A stretch of DNA of 58,921 nt from Lachnospiraceae bacterium (lineage in GTDB: Bacteria > Bacillota > Clostridia > Lachnospirales > Lachnospiraceae): contig JAQUYA010000006.1 in NCBI GenBank assembly GCA_028692055.1, positions 1 to 58,921 of the forward strand, given 5' to 3'. The notes beneath the pieces were generated by a model. That model saw only the letters and a program-made list of their open reading frames with translations. It did no database searches and was not told the DNA's origin. Position 1 is the stretch's first letter. Every line of letters starts with the position of its first letter. Shown here one piece after another: positions 1 through 8,001 of the stretch. Made by a program: the position numbers and the translations under genes.

Positions 1-356
1 CCATCTTCCCTCAAGCGAAGTACTGTGATTTTACCATCGTGATATCCAGCAACAAATAAAAATTTATCATCATAATCAGTAGATAAATAGCAGCCTCGCA
101 TACCATTGATGGTTCCCTGATTAATAACTTCCAGTTCACCACCTTTTAAAACTTTGTATGCTTCTACTCCTAAATCTGTAATGGAATACAAGTATTTCTG
201 GTTATGGGATATTGTTACATAGGAAGAATTGGTAATCTGCACCTCATCTTTTTCTATAAATCTTCCTTTTTCCATATCTACATCATATATTTTAATTCCA
301 TGATTATCACCCATTGTATAAGTGGATACGTACGCAACGTATTTTTCTTTTGCCAT
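1..356 (-). CDS. Lactonase-family beta-propeller protein (3' end outside window)
   Basis: I translated the minus strand from the ATG at 356. It gives 118 codons without a stop, running off the left edge. The protein starts MAKEKYVAYVSTYTMGD and shows repeated blade-like segments (IKIYDVDMEKGRF, LYSITDLGVEAYKV, FVAGYHDGKITVLRL). This is the pattern of the 6-phosphogluconolactonase-like lactonase / YVTN seven-bladed propeller family. A GAGGGGAG Shine-Dalgarno lies at 361-368. Just upstream is a small hairpin (371-386) of the kind that recurs in the window. The gene diverges from the polyamine regulator. The family call rests on the N-terminal third only, so substrate and enzymatic activity cannot be stated. 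Confidence 0.72.
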   Translation of the reverse strand, partial: MAKEKYVAYVSTYTMGDNHGIKIYDVDMEKGRFIEKDEVQITNSSYVTISHNQKYLYSITDLGVEAYKVLKGGELEVINQGTINGMRGCYLSTDYDDKFLFVAGYHDGKITVLRLRED

Positions 357-370
357 TTTAACTCCCCTCT

Positions 371-386
371 TCGTGTTTTAGCACGA
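371..386. repeat. Short palindrome of the GTGCTnnAGCAC family, copy 1
   Basis: The plus strand reads TCGTGTTTTAGCACGA: a 7-bp stem with one wobble and a 2-nt loop. It lies directly 5' of the Shine-Dalgarno of the lactonase gene. Related copies are at 3897-3912, 39261-39276 and 43205-43220. Confidence 0.6.
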
Positions 387-478
387 GTATCAGCAACGAG
401 TTGTATGCTTTGCAAACTCCTCTTATGCTAAATCAATAGTTGAATATGTCTTTTCTTCTTATTTAAAACATTGCCTAT

Positions 479-507
479 ATTTTATCATAAACAAAGTCGT
501 TTGTTAA
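479..507 (-). promoter_or_regulatory. Probable promoter of the lactonase-family gene
   Basis: On the minus strand TTAACA (502-507) and TAAAAT (479-484) are separated by 17 nt, a reasonable sigma-A promoter. The predicted leader would be about 115 nt and would include the hairpin at 371-386. Confidence 0.45.
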
Positions 508-575
508 TATGGCACTTTGTAAAAATTCATTTAATTTCTGTCTAGAATATTTCTGTATAGAATACGTAAATTATA

Positions 576-603
576 TTGACTTCCTGCTCATTTTTAGTAT
601 AAT
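576..603 (+). promoter_or_regulatory. Promoter of the XRE-cupin/potABCD operon
   Basis: TTGACT (576-581) and TATAAT (598-603) with a 16-nt spacer form a good sigma-A promoter about 85 nt upstream of the regulator start. A direct repeat of TAGAATA-type words (543-563) sits immediately upstream of the -35 and could be an operator, possibly for the regulator itself (inference). The rest of the 357-689 interval holds the divergent promoter and no other gene that I can see. Confidence 0.65.
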
Positions 604-689
604 AGATTTCAGCGTCTAAGTATAGTATAGGTAAACTTTATATTTATTATATGTGTTTTTTACCGCTTTTGGCAGGAGGAAAATTCATT

Positions 690-1229
690 ATGAAAATAGG
701 GAAAAAATTAAAAGAACTTCGTATTCAAAAAGGACTGACACAGGAAGAGCTTGCCGATAGAGCCGAACTTTCAAAAGGATTTATTTCCCAGGTGGAACGT
801 GACCTGACTTCCCCTTCTATTGCTACGCTTGTGGATATTCTACAATGTCTTGGACTGGATTTAAAAGAATTTTTTAATGATACAGAAGATAATCAGATTG
901 TATTCCATTACTCGGATTATTTCGAGAAAGTGGATGAAGCTTTACATAATAAAATAGAATGGATAATTCCAAATGCACAGAAAAATATTATGGAGCCCAT
1001 TCGTCTGACTCTTGAACCTGGTGGTTCTACCTATCCTGATGTCCCCCACGAGGGTGAAGAATTTGGCTATGTCATCTCCGGTAGTGTATACATTCATGTT
1101 GGACAAAAGAAATATTTAGCGAAAAAGGGGGAGTCTTTCTATTTTGTTCCAAACACAAGTCATTATATTTCTGCACACGCAAAAAATGGTGCTACCATCC
1201 TATGGGTAAGCACCCCACCAAGCTTTTAA
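690..1229 (+). CDS. XRE-family HTH / cupin transcriptional regulator
   Basis: This 179-residue protein has an N-terminal HTH_3 domain (about residues 5-60; LKELRIQKGLTQEELADRAE) and a C-terminal cupin_2 barrel (about 105-170; HEGEEFGYVISG, KGESFYFVPNTSHYI). That is the PuuR-like architecture found beside polyamine transport genes. I take the ATG at 690 as the start because AGGAGG lies 7 nt upstream of ATTCATT-ATG. The longer in-frame start at 651 has no ribosome site and would add 13 non-domain residues. It is the first gene of the operon, 15 nt before potA, so it probably controls polyamine uptake in response to a small ligand bound by the cupin (inference). Confidence 0.88.
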   Translation: MKIGKKLKELRIQKGLTQEELADRAELSKGFISQVERDLTSPSIATLVDILQCLGLDLKEFFNDTEDNQIVFHYSDYFEKVDEALHNKIEWIIPNAQKNIMEPIRLTLEPGGSTYPDVPHEGEEFGYVISGSVYIHVGQKKYLAKKGESFYFVPNTSHYISAHAKNGATILWVSTPPSF

Positions 1230-1244
1230 TTTCAGGAGGCACTT

Positions 1245-2318
1245 ATGAGTAATAAACTAATCGATTTACAAAATATCTCAAAATCCTATGGCTCCAACAT
1301 TATATTGGATGAAATGAATTTATATATACGTGAAAATGAATTCTTAACTTTATTAGGTCCCAGTGGTTGCGGCAAAACCACTACCCTTCGTATTATCGGT
1401 GGCTTTGAAACACCGGATAAAGGGCAGGTTATCTTTGATAAAAAAGATATTTCAAAGCTGCCTCCCAATAAACGCCAGCTAAATACAGTATTCCAGAAAT
1501 ATGCTCTTTTTACACATATGACCATTGCAGAAAATATTGCTTTTGGTTTAAAAATCAAGAATAAAAGCAAAACATACATTGATGATAAGATAAAATACGC
1601 CCTTAAATTGGTTAACTTAGATGGTTTTGACCATCGTATGCCGGATTCTCTAAGTGGCGGCCAGCAGCAGCGTATTGCCATTGCACGTGCAATTGTAAAT
1701 GAGCCAAAAGTATTACTGCTTGATGAACCTTTAGGCGCTCTTGACCTAAAGCTGCGTCAGGATATGCAATATGAATTAATCCGTCTTAAAAACGAACTCG
1801 GTATTACCTTCATCTATGTTACTCATGATCAGGAAGAAGCCCTTACCATGTCCGATACGATTGTCGTTATGAACCAGGGATACATCCAGCAGATTGGTAC
1901 ACCAGAAGACATCTATAATGAACCGGAGAATGCATTTGTAGCTGATTTTATCGGGGATAGCAATATCATATCTTCTACAATGGTGCGGGACGAACTGGTT
2001 GACATTCTCGGTGCAAAGTTTACCTGTGTAGACACTGGTTTCGGCGAAAACAAGCCTGTCGATGTGGTAATTCGTCCGGAGGACGTGGAATTGACTGCAC
2101 CAGAAGCAGGTACCATCCAGGGAGTCGTTACACACATTATTTTTAAGGGTGTTCATTATGAAATGGAAGTCACTGCAAATGGTTTTGAATGGTTAGTCCA
2201 TTCTACTAAAATGTATGAAGTTGGAACAAAGGTCGGCATTTATATTGACCCTTTTAATATTCAAATCATGCATAAACCTGTTTCTGAGGATGAGGAGGCT
2301 GTGAGCATCGATGAATAG
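1245..2318 (+). CDS. potA: Spermidine/putrescine ABC transporter, ATP-binding protein PotA
   Basis: This 357-residue ABC ATPase energises polyamine import at the inner face of the membrane. Walker A GPSGCGKT lies near residues 39-46, the signature LSGGQQQR near 135, Walker B LLLDEP near 158, and the H-loop in [11 protein letters not shown]-terminal TOBE domain (about 270-350; [10 protein letters not shown]) is typical of PotA/MalK-type subunits. AGGAGG precedes the ATG. The 3' end overlaps potB by 8 nt, so the subunits are translationally coupled. The order A-B-C-D with an upstream cupin regulator is the usual Firmicute polyamine locus. Confidence 0.95.
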   Translation: MSNKLIDLQNISKSYGSNIILDEMNLYIRENEFLTLLGPSGCGKTTTLRIIGGFETPDKGQVIFDKKDISKLPPNKRQLNTVFQKYALFTHMTIAENIAFGLKIKNKSKTYIDDKIKYALKLVNLDGFDHRMPDSLSGGQQQRIAIARAIVNEPKVLLLDEPLGALDLKLRQDMQYELIRLKNELGITFIYVTHDQEEALTMSDTIVVMNQGYIQQIGTPEDIYNEPENAFVADFIGDSNIISSTMVRDELVDILGAKFTCVDTGFGENKPVDVVIRPEDVELTAPEAGTIQGVVTHIIFKGVHYEMEVTANGFEWLVHSTKMYEVGTKVGIYIDPFNIQIMHKPVSEDEEAVSIDE

Positions 2319-3123
2319 AAAATGGATGTCAACACCATACCTGGTTTGGTCCATCGCTTTTATTATCATTCCCTTATGTATGGTGTTCTATTATGGGTTT
2401 ACAGACAAAACAGGTGCCTTTACCCTTGCAAATATCATTGCAATTACAATGGAAGAACATATGAAAGCCTTATGGTTATCAATGCTGCTATCCTTTATCA
2501 GTACGATTATTTGTATTTTACTGGCTTACCCTTTGGCATTAATTCTCTGTAATTTAAGTGTCAATCAAAACAGTTTTTTGGTCCTGATTTTTATATTGCC
2601 AATGTGGATGAACTTCCTGCTTCGTACGCTGGCCTGGCAGACCCTGTTAGAGAAAACCGGTGTTATCAACAGCATCTTAACTTCTCTGCATCTGCCACCA
2701 CTTACGATTATTAATACCCCTTATGCAATTATACTTGGTATGGTATACAACTTTTTGCCTTTTATGGTTTTACCGATTTATAATTCACTTAGTAAAATTG
2801 ATCCGAATGTTGTAAACGCTGCCAGAGATTTAGGTGCAAATAGTATCCAGACATTCTTTAAGGTCATTTTTCCGTTGAGTCTTCCGGGTGTTATCAGTGG
2901 AATTACCATGGTATTTGTACCAGCACTCACGACCTTCGTTATCAGCAATTTATTAGGTGGAAGTAAGATTCTCCTAATCGGCAATGTAATTGAACAGGAA
3001 TTTACGCAGACGAATAATTGGAATCTTGGAAGTGGTTTATCCATCGTCCTTATGATTTTTATTATTATCAGTATCATCATTTCCACAATTACGGATAAAG
3101 ACGGGGAGGGCTCTTCGTTATGA
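2311..3123 (+). CDS. potB: Spermidine/putrescine ABC transporter permease PotB
   Basis: This 270-residue permease has about six hydrophobic membrane segments. The cytoplasmic EAA-like loop reads [25 protein letters not shown] (the inner-membrane BPD_transp_1 signature that docks on PotA). It starts inside the potA 3' end and its stop overlaps the potC start (TTATGATG), so it is a tightly coupled operon member. The length is normal for the family. PotB and PotC together form the polyamine channel. Confidence 0.94.
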   Translation: MNRKWMSTPYLVWSIAFIIIPLCMVFYYGFTDKTGAFTLANIIAITMEEHMKALWLSMLLSFISTIICILLAYPLALILCNLSVNQNSFLVLIFILPMWMNFLLRTLAWQTLLEKTGVINSILTSLHLPPLTIINTPYAIILGMVYNFLPFMVLPIYNSLSKIDPNVVNAARDLGANSIQTFFKVIFPLSLPGVISGITMVFVPALTTFVISNLLGGSKILLIGNVIEQEFTQTNNWNLGSGLSIVLMIFIIISIIISTITDKDGEGSSL

Positions 3124-3905
3124 TGAAAACTACCTTACAAAAAATATATATCGCACTTATTTTTGTTTTTTTATATGCCCCGATTGCAACCTTAATGGTA
3201 CTCTCCTTCAATGCCAGCAAAACACGTGCAAAATGGGGTGGTTTTACCCTGAAATGGTACTCTGCATTATTTAAAAATGATGCTATTTTGCAGGCGCTTT
3301 ATACAACTTTGCTGATTGCTTTCCTTTCTGCCTTTATTGCAACCATCATCGGAACTGTTGCAGCAATTGCTATAAATAGTATGAAAAAGAAAAACAGAGC
3401 ATTTTTTATGGGTGTCACCAATATTCCCATGGTAAATGCAGAAATCGTTACTGGTATTTCACTTATGTTATTATTTATCAGTGTTGGTATACGCTTCGGC
3501 TTTCTGACTGTTTTGCTTGCGCATATTACCTTTAATATTCCTTATGTTATTTTAAGCGTATTACCACGGTTAAAGCAGTTGAATCCAAGTACTTATGAGG
3601 CTGCACTTGATTTGGGTGCAACACATACCACTGCTTTTTTTAAAGTTGTATTTCCTGATATTCTACCCGGCGTATTGTCCGGATTTCTAATGGCGTTTAC
3701 CATGTCATTAGATGATTTTATTATCACTCACTTTACGAAAGGACCTGGTTTAGATACCTTGTCCACTAAGATTTATACCGAAGTTAAAAAAGGAATCAAA
3801 CCGGAAATGTATTCCTTATCAACGTTGATTTTTGTATCTGTGTTAATACTGCTCGTGCTGGTCAACCGCACACCAAAAGGGCAAAAAGATGTTTCGTCGT
3901 GCTAA
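3120..3905 (+). CDS. potC: Spermidine/putrescine ABC transporter permease PotC
   Basis: This 261-residue partner permease has six hydrophobic segments. Its EAA loop reads YEAALDLGATHTTAFFKVVFPDILPG, and the typical PotC motif SLDDFIITHFTKGPG follows. Two adjacent ATGs (3120 and 3123) are possible starts, with GGGGAGG upstream at about 3104. Unusually, the last codons and the stop (TAA at 3903-3905) lie inside the left arm and loop of the hairpin at 3897-3912 that precedes potD. The C-terminal residues SSC are therefore encoded by the repeat. Confidence 0.94.
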   Translation: MMKTTLQKIYIALIFVFLYAPIATLMVLSFNASKTRAKWGGFTLKWYSALFKNDAILQALYTTLLIAFLSAFIATIIGTVAAIAINSMKKKNRAFFMGVTNIPMVNAEIVTGISLMLLFISVGIRFGFLTVLLAHITFNIPYVILSVLPRLKQLNPSTYEAALDLGATHTTAFFKVVFPDILPGVLSGFLMAFTMSLDDFIITHFTKGPGLDTLSTKIYTEVKKGIKPEMYSLSTLIFVSVLILLVLVNRTPKGQKDVSSC

Positions 3906-3921
3906 AGCACGAAGATGGGAG
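3897..3921 (+). repeat. Palindrome plus AGATGGGAG ribosome site before potD (copy 2)
   Basis: The 16-mer TCGTGCTAAAGCACGA (3897-3912) is a perfect 7-bp stem around AA. It is followed at once by AGATGGGAG (3913-3921) and, 8 nt later, by the potD ATG at 3930. The same layout occurs upstream of other genes in the window (see findings). The hairpin also covers the potC stop codon. Confidence 0.7.
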
Positions 3922-3929
3922 AAATTATT

Positions 3930-4991
3930 ATGAAAAAATTATTGTCTATTGCATTACTGGCTGTTTTTACAGTAACCTTATTAACTGCTTGTGGTAATAC
4001 CACCAGTGCAAATAGTGCTGGTCAGGTCATCGTCTATAACTGGGGGGAATATATTGACCCGGATGTATTAACCATGTTTGAAGACGAAACCGGCATTAAA
4101 GTTGTTTATGATGAATTTGAAACCAATGAAATCATGTATCCTAAAATTGAAGCAGGTGCTTCCGATTATGATGTTATTTGTCCTTCCGATTATATGATTC
4201 AGAAAATGGTACAGAATGATTTATTGGAAGAAATTAACTTTGATAATATTCCAAATCTTGCAAATATTGGAAAACAATATTTGGATCAGTCAAGAGCCTT
4301 TGACCCGGATAATAAATATTCCATACCTTATTGTTGGGGAACGGTTGGTATCCTTTATAATAAGACCATGGTTACGGAACCGGTTGACAGTTGGTCCATT
4401 CTTTGGGACGAAAAATATAAAGACAATATTCTAATGCAGGATAGTGTTCGCGATGCCTTTATGGTTGCCTTAAAATTAAATGGATATTCTATGAACTCAA
4501 CGAATCCTGATGAACTGAATGTTGCAAAGCAATCTCTTATTGAGCAAAAACCTCTCGTACAGGCATATGTCATTGACCAGGTACGTGATAAAATGATTGG
4601 AAATGAAGCGGCTCTTGGTGTCATTTATTCTGGTGAAGCTATCTTCACACAAAGAGAAAATCCGGATTTGGAATATGTGATTCCAAAAGAAGGCACAAAT
4701 ATATGGATTGATTCCTGGGTGATTCCAAAAGGTTCAAAAAACAAAGAAAATGCAGAAGCTTTTATTAATTTTATGTGTCGGGAAGACATTGCTCTGAAAA
4801 ATTTCGAGTACATAACCTATTCTACCCCAAATGATGCGGCACGTGCCTTAATTGAAGATGAAGATATCAAGAACTCTCCGATTGCTTTTCCGACTCTGGC
4901 CGACTATGAGAATCTGGAAACATTTCAGTATTTAGGTGAAGATGCGGATGCACTCTATAATCAATTATGGAAAGAAGTAAAATCCGAATAA
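3930..4991 (+). CDS. potD: Spermidine/putrescine-binding lipoprotein PotD
   Basis: This 353-residue extracellular binding protein begins with a lipoprotein signal (MKKLLSIALL...LLTAC, lipid-modified Cys about residue 21). The mature domain opens with VIVYNWGEYIDPDVL, the characteristic PotD/PotF start, and contains YDVICPSDYM and IPYCWGTVGILYNK. I use the ATG at 3930. The in-frame ATG at 3915 lies inside the AGATGGGAG ribosome site and would put a useless GEII before the signal peptide. It closes the transporter operon, with a pseudouridine synthase gene 11 nt downstream. Confidence 0.94.
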   Translation: MKKLLSIALLAVFTVTLLTACGNTTSANSAGQVIVYNWGEYIDPDVLTMFEDETGIKVVYDEFETNEIMYPKIEAGASDYDVICPSDYMIQKMVQNDLLEEINFDNIPNLANIGKQYLDQSRAFDPDNKYSIPYCWGTVGILYNKTMVTEPVDSWSILWDEKYKDNILMQDSVRDAFMVALKLNGYSMNSTNPDELNVAKQSLIEQKPLVQAYVIDQVRDKMIGNEAALGVIYSGEAIFTQRENPDLEYVIPKEGTNIWIDSWVIPKGSKNKENAEAFINFMCREDIALKNFEYITYSTPNDAARALIEDEDIKNSPIAFPTLADYENLETFQYLGEDADALYNQLWKEVKSE

Positions 4992-5002
4992 TAAGGTGAC
5001 AT

Positions 5003-5893
5003 ATGGAACGAATAGTAACCTATACAATTACAGAAATGAACAATCATAAACCCATAGACTTGTTTTTAAAGTCTATGGGTTATTCCAGTCAAAATATTAT
5101 TGCCTTAAAAAAAATGCCAGAAAGTATTCTGGTAAATGGAACTTGGGAACATGTGAACTTCAAACTGCATACGAATGATGTACTTACCATTCATGTGAAA
5201 GAAACACTCTCTTCCCTCAATATTGTGCCAATCTCTCTCCCACTCAATATTGTATATGAGGATGCCGATATTCTGGTCATTAATAAAACTGCTCATATGC
5301 CGATACATCCCTCACAAAATAATTATGACAACACTCTTGCGAATGCTGTCATGTATTATTTTAATAATCAGAATATTCCATATACTTTCCGATGCATCAA
5401 TCGTTTAGACCGTGACACCACCGGGCTTACCATATTGGCAAAACATATGATAAGTGCAGGTATCTTATCTGCTATGGTTCAAAAACGCGAAATTAGACGA
5501 GAATATCTGGCTATTGTAGAAGGAATACCAAATCCTTCTTCCGGGGTCATTGATGCTCCAATTGGGCGAATGCCCGGCTCCACTATCGAACGTTTTGTTG
5601 ACCTGGCTAATGGCGAACATGCAGTAACGCATTATGAAGTGCAAAGCAGTACTTGTGACAGTTCTCTTTCTCTTGTTTCACTATGGCTGGAAACTGGACG
5701 TACACATCAAATTCGTGTACATATGAAGCACATCGGTCATCCCTTAATTGGAGATTTTCTTTATAATCCAAATATGAAATTTATCAACCGGCAGGCATTG
5801 CACTCACACCGTTTAAGTTTTATGCACCCTATCACAAAACGGTTCATGGAATTTACCGCTCCGCTACCAGATGATATGCTTTTATTTAAATAA
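5003..5893 (+). CDS. RluA-family pseudouridine synthase
   Basis: This 296-residue RNA-modifying enzyme isomerises uridine to pseudouridine in rRNA or tRNA. The catalytic motif is RLDRDTTGL (Asp about residue 136), with the conserved ETGRTHQIRVHMKHIGHPLIGD near 230-252. The N-terminal 70 residues (KKMPESILVNG, LHTNDVLTIHV) look like a reduced S4-type RNA-binding domain. It starts 11 nt after potD, with AAGGTG upstream, and is probably co-transcribed with the transporter although functionally unrelated. The RluA/RluD/YhcT subgroup and the target base cannot be assigned from sequence alone. Confidence 0.88.
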   Translation: MERIVTYTITEMNNHKPIDLFLKSMGYSSQNIIALKKMPESILVNGTWEHVNFKLHTNDVLTIHVKETLSSLNIVPISLPLNIVYEDADILVINKTAHMPIHPSQNNYDNTLANAVMYYFNNQNIPYTFRCINRLDRDTTGLTILAKHMISAGILSAMVQKREIRREYLAIVEGIPNPSSGVIDAPIGRMPGSTIERFVDLANGEHAVTHYEVQSSTCDSSLSLVSLWLETGRTHQIRVHMKHIGHPLIGDFLYNPNMKFINRQALHSHRLSFMHPITKRFMEFTAPLPDDMLLFK

Positions 5894-5928
5894 TTTTAAA
5901 TATTGCATTTGTATTTGATAAATGATTT

Positions 5929-6936
5929 CTAGATACGAGGTCTTTCTGGAAAGCCCACTTTCTTCTGTACCTTGCGTAAAGTCTTTAATGCATAATAGTT
6001 TGCCTTTTCTGCATTATCATGGATGATTTTATCAATATAGGTCTTGTCCTTTGACAATTCATCAAATCGTTCCTGTACTGGTTTGAGCACCCCTACTACA
6101 GACTCTCCAACGGCTAATTTGAAATCACCATAGCCTGTTCCGGCAAATTCTTTTACTGCTTCGTCCGGTGTCTTATTGGTACATGCACAATAGATATCAA
6201 TCAAATTTTTAATTCCCGGTTGTTCATCTCTATATTGTACACATGCATCGGAGTCTGTTACTGCACGTTTAAATTTACGGATAATAGTATCCGGATCATC
6301 CATCAGATAGATACTTGCGTTTGCATTTTCATCAGACTTTGACATCTTCTTTTCAGGATCCTGAAGACTCATAATCTTTGCACCCGATTTACCCAGATAG
6401 CCCTCTGGAATCGTAAATACATCTCCATAAACAGAATTAAATCTCTGTGCAATATCTCTGCAAATTTCCAAATGCTGCATTTGGTCTTTTCCAACCGGTA
6501 CGACATCCGCCTGATATAATAAAATATCAGCTGCCATTAGTACCGGATAGGTGTATAATCCTGCATTAATATTATCTGTATGTTTTGCTGCTTTATCTTT
6601 GAATTGAGTCATTCTGTTTAACTCGCCCATGTACGTAAAACAATTTAAAATCCATGCCAGTTCTGCATGACCTGAAACATGGGATTGATAATAAAGACAA
6701 TTTTTCTCTGGATCTAATCCTGCTGCAATATATAAGGTCAACAAATTTCTGGCTCTTTTACGAAGTTCTGCCGGATCCTGTCTGACGGTAATCGAATGTA
6801 AATCCACTACCGAATAAAAGCATTCATATTCATCGCTTAATGTTACCCAGTTTTTTAATGCTCCCAAATAATTTCCTAATGTCAGATTTCCTGTTGCCTG
6901 CATACCACTAAACAGTATCTTTTTATCACCTATCAT
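5929..6936 (-). CDS. trpS: Tryptophan--tRNA ligase
   Basis: This 335-residue class I aminoacyl-tRNA synthetase charges tRNA-Trp. It has the HIGH-type signature TLGNYLG (about residues 19-25), the KMSKS loop at 197-201 (KKMSKSDENA), and GELNRMTQFKDK and PVGKDQMQHLE typical of TrpS. The length is normal. GAGGTTGAG lies upstream of the ATG. It converges with the pseudouridine synthase, with only 35 nt between the stops. There is no room for a T-box leader between it and the terminator at 7004-7028. Confidence 0.96.
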   Translation of the reverse strand: MIGDKKILFSGMQATGNLTLGNYLGALKNWVTLSDEYECFYSVVDLHSITVRQDPAELRKRARNLLTLYIAAGLDPEKNCLYYQSHVSGHAELAWILNCFTYMGELNRMTQFKDKAAKHTDNINAGLYTYPVLMAADILLYQADVVPVGKDQMQHLEICRDIAQRFNSVYGDVFTIPEGYLGKSGAKIMSLQDPEKKMSKSDENANASIYLMDDPDTIIRKFKRAVTDSDACVQYRDEQPGIKNLIDIYCACTNKTPDEAVKEFAGTGYGDFKLAVGESVVGVLKPVQERFDELSKDKTYIDKIIHDNAEKANYYALKTLRKVQKKVGFPERPRI

Positions 6937-7003
6937 GTCTTCTCAACCTCCATATTTTCTCTTAGCAATTTTACCACTCACACATTGGTACGTCAATATT
7001 GGA

Positions 7004-7028
7004 AAAAGCCTGTTTTAAACAGGCTTTT
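7004..7028 (-). terminator. Bidirectional-looking intrinsic terminator
   Basis: A near-perfect palindrome (AAAAGCCTGTTT / AAACAGGCTTTT) ends in a T run on both strands. It overlaps the stop codon of the Cys-rich ORF and separates it from trpS. Confidence 0.75.
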
Positions 7029-7194
7029 CCTCACATCCGCAAGTTCCAGGGCATGGAAATGAAGGAAATGTAACCCTTGGTTCCGGTGCCGATGGTGGGC
7101 AGCATGGTTTTTCACATGGTCTTTCGCATGGTTTTTCACACCGCGAATTATTATTACATAAAAGTAAAATTAGAATTAATACACAACAGTTCAT
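7015..7194 (-). CDS. Small Cys- and Pro-rich protein of 59 residues
   Basis: I found this ORF by translating the minus strand from the ATG at 7194. AGGAGAAC lies just upstream. The product has 59 residues with 11 Cys and 11 Pro. It has a short hydrophobic N-terminus (residues 3-13, MNCCVLILILLLC), then a run of CE[KR]P tetrads (RCEKPCERPCEKPCC, residues 18-32), and a C-terminal CPGTCGCEE. The stop lies inside an intrinsic terminator, which supports a real short transcript. Comparable tiny high-cysteine ORFs ('chorion class high-cysteine protein'-type annotations) occur in Clostridia, some suspected to be spore-surface or metal-binding. The function here is unknown. Confidence 0.62.
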   Translation of the reverse strand: MNCCVLILILLLCNNNSRCEKPCERPCEKPCCPPSAPEPRVTFPSFPCPGTCGCEEKPV

Positions 7195-7277
7195 ATGTTC
7201 TCCTGTATAAATAGCTTCTTATTCTTTACTTTACCATATGTTATTTTCTTACTTTTGTTCCCCTTTTTAATACATTT

Positions 7278-7862
7278 TTACGGGGTTGAATTTAAAGAAA
7301 CCTTCGATTGCTTTTCCTTGTGCGCATGTAATACATTTTGGCGAATATAATGAAAGGTTTCTTTCTCGCCCTTATCTGCCAACATCTGTAATAAGAATTC
7401 CAAAAGTTCTTTCGTGTCTTTATGAATCGGAGCAAACTCTTTGCTTCGTAAGAAATAATGTAATGGGTCACTGTCGGTATAGGATTCTTTATTATATACC
7501 TTTGACGCAGCTATACGATCCATAATCATTTCAACAAGATATTGGGTGGGCATCGGAACTGGAACAAATCCAACACCCTTGGTCGTACTATAGTCTATCC
7601 AGTATTCATAATGATGTTTATTTCTTCCCTGATGATGCAGCCATGCACTGGAATATCCATATAGCTCACGCTCTGCATTATTCGGGCTTCTGTCACCTTG
7701 ATAAAATTTCGCACCCACTGAAAACTCTGTGTAGGAATATTTAGACAAATCATGCAGAACTCCCTGCCTGTATAAACCTACTGCAAAACATCCCTTCAAA
7801 ACCAAATATTTATGATATGTGATCGTCTTAAAATGTTTCCATGCCTTCCTGTCTATCTTCAT
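7278..7862 (-). CDS. DUF5662 family protein
   Basis: This 194-residue soluble protein is rich in conserved His and Tyr: HKYLVLKGCFAVGLYRQGVLHDLSKYSYTEF (about 17-47), YQGDRSPNNAE, HHQGRNKHHYEYW (about 77-89) and PTQYLVEMIMDRIAASKVY. These match DUF5662, a family common in Lachnospiraceae with no established function. The HDLSKY and HHxxRNxHHxEYW clusters suggest a metal site (inference). GGAAGG lies upstream of the ATG. A hairpin (7917-7941) sits in its 5' region, so it may have its own promoter separate from the GH13 gene upstream. Confidence 0.8.
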   Translation of the reverse strand: MKIDRKAWKHFKTITYHKYLVLKGCFAVGLYRQGVLHDLSKYSYTEFSVGAKFYQGDRSPNNAERELYGYSSAWLHHQGRNKHHYEYWIDYSTTKGVGFVPVPMPTQYLVEMIMDRIAASKVYNKESYTDSDPLHYFLRSKEFAPIHKDTKELLEFLLQMLADKGEKETFHYIRQNVLHAHKEKQSKVSLNSTP

Positions 7863-7916
7863 TTCTATTTTTCATCCTTCCAAACCACCTGCATATGCAA
7901 GTAGAAAATTTCATGA

Positions 7917-7941
7917 GAAAAATGCTTTTTTTGCATTTTTC
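7917..7941 (-). terminator. Hairpin between GH13-like gene and DUF5662
   Basis: A 9-bp stem (GAAAAATGC / GCATTTTTC) with an oligo-T/A loop is followed on the minus strand by TTTTTC. It is a plausible second terminator for the GH13-like gene. Confidence 0.5.
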
Positions 7942-7945
7942 CAGT

Positions 7946-8001
7946 GTGAAGTTTTAATAATTCTTGACATGGTACTTTCATGTCTTAGAATTATTCTTCA
8001 C
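7946..8001 (-). terminator. Long hairpin overlapping the stop codon of the GH13-like gene
   Basis: Inverted arms GTGAAG...AATAATTCTTGACATG (7946-7969) and CATGTCTTAGAATTATT...CTTCAC (7979-8001) form a stem of about 20 bp with few mismatches around a short loop. The TGA at 7998-8000 is part of the stem. It could protect the mRNA 3' end or terminate transcription. There is no strong T run. Confidence 0.55.

Noticed and set aside
204-431. 75-residue plus-strand ORF near the left edge
   Set aside because: It is antisense to the lactonase-family gene and runs through its hairpin and ribosome site. The composition is not protein-like.
1776-2156. 126-residue minus-strand ORF inside potA
   Set aside because: It is a shadow of a clearly conserved ATPase gene on the opposite strand, without its own ribosome site or domain.
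6937-7003. Possible T-box leader upstream of trpS
   Set aside because: Only 67 nt separate the start codon from the preceding terminator. There is no room for a T-box and no specifier/antiterminator sequence is visible.
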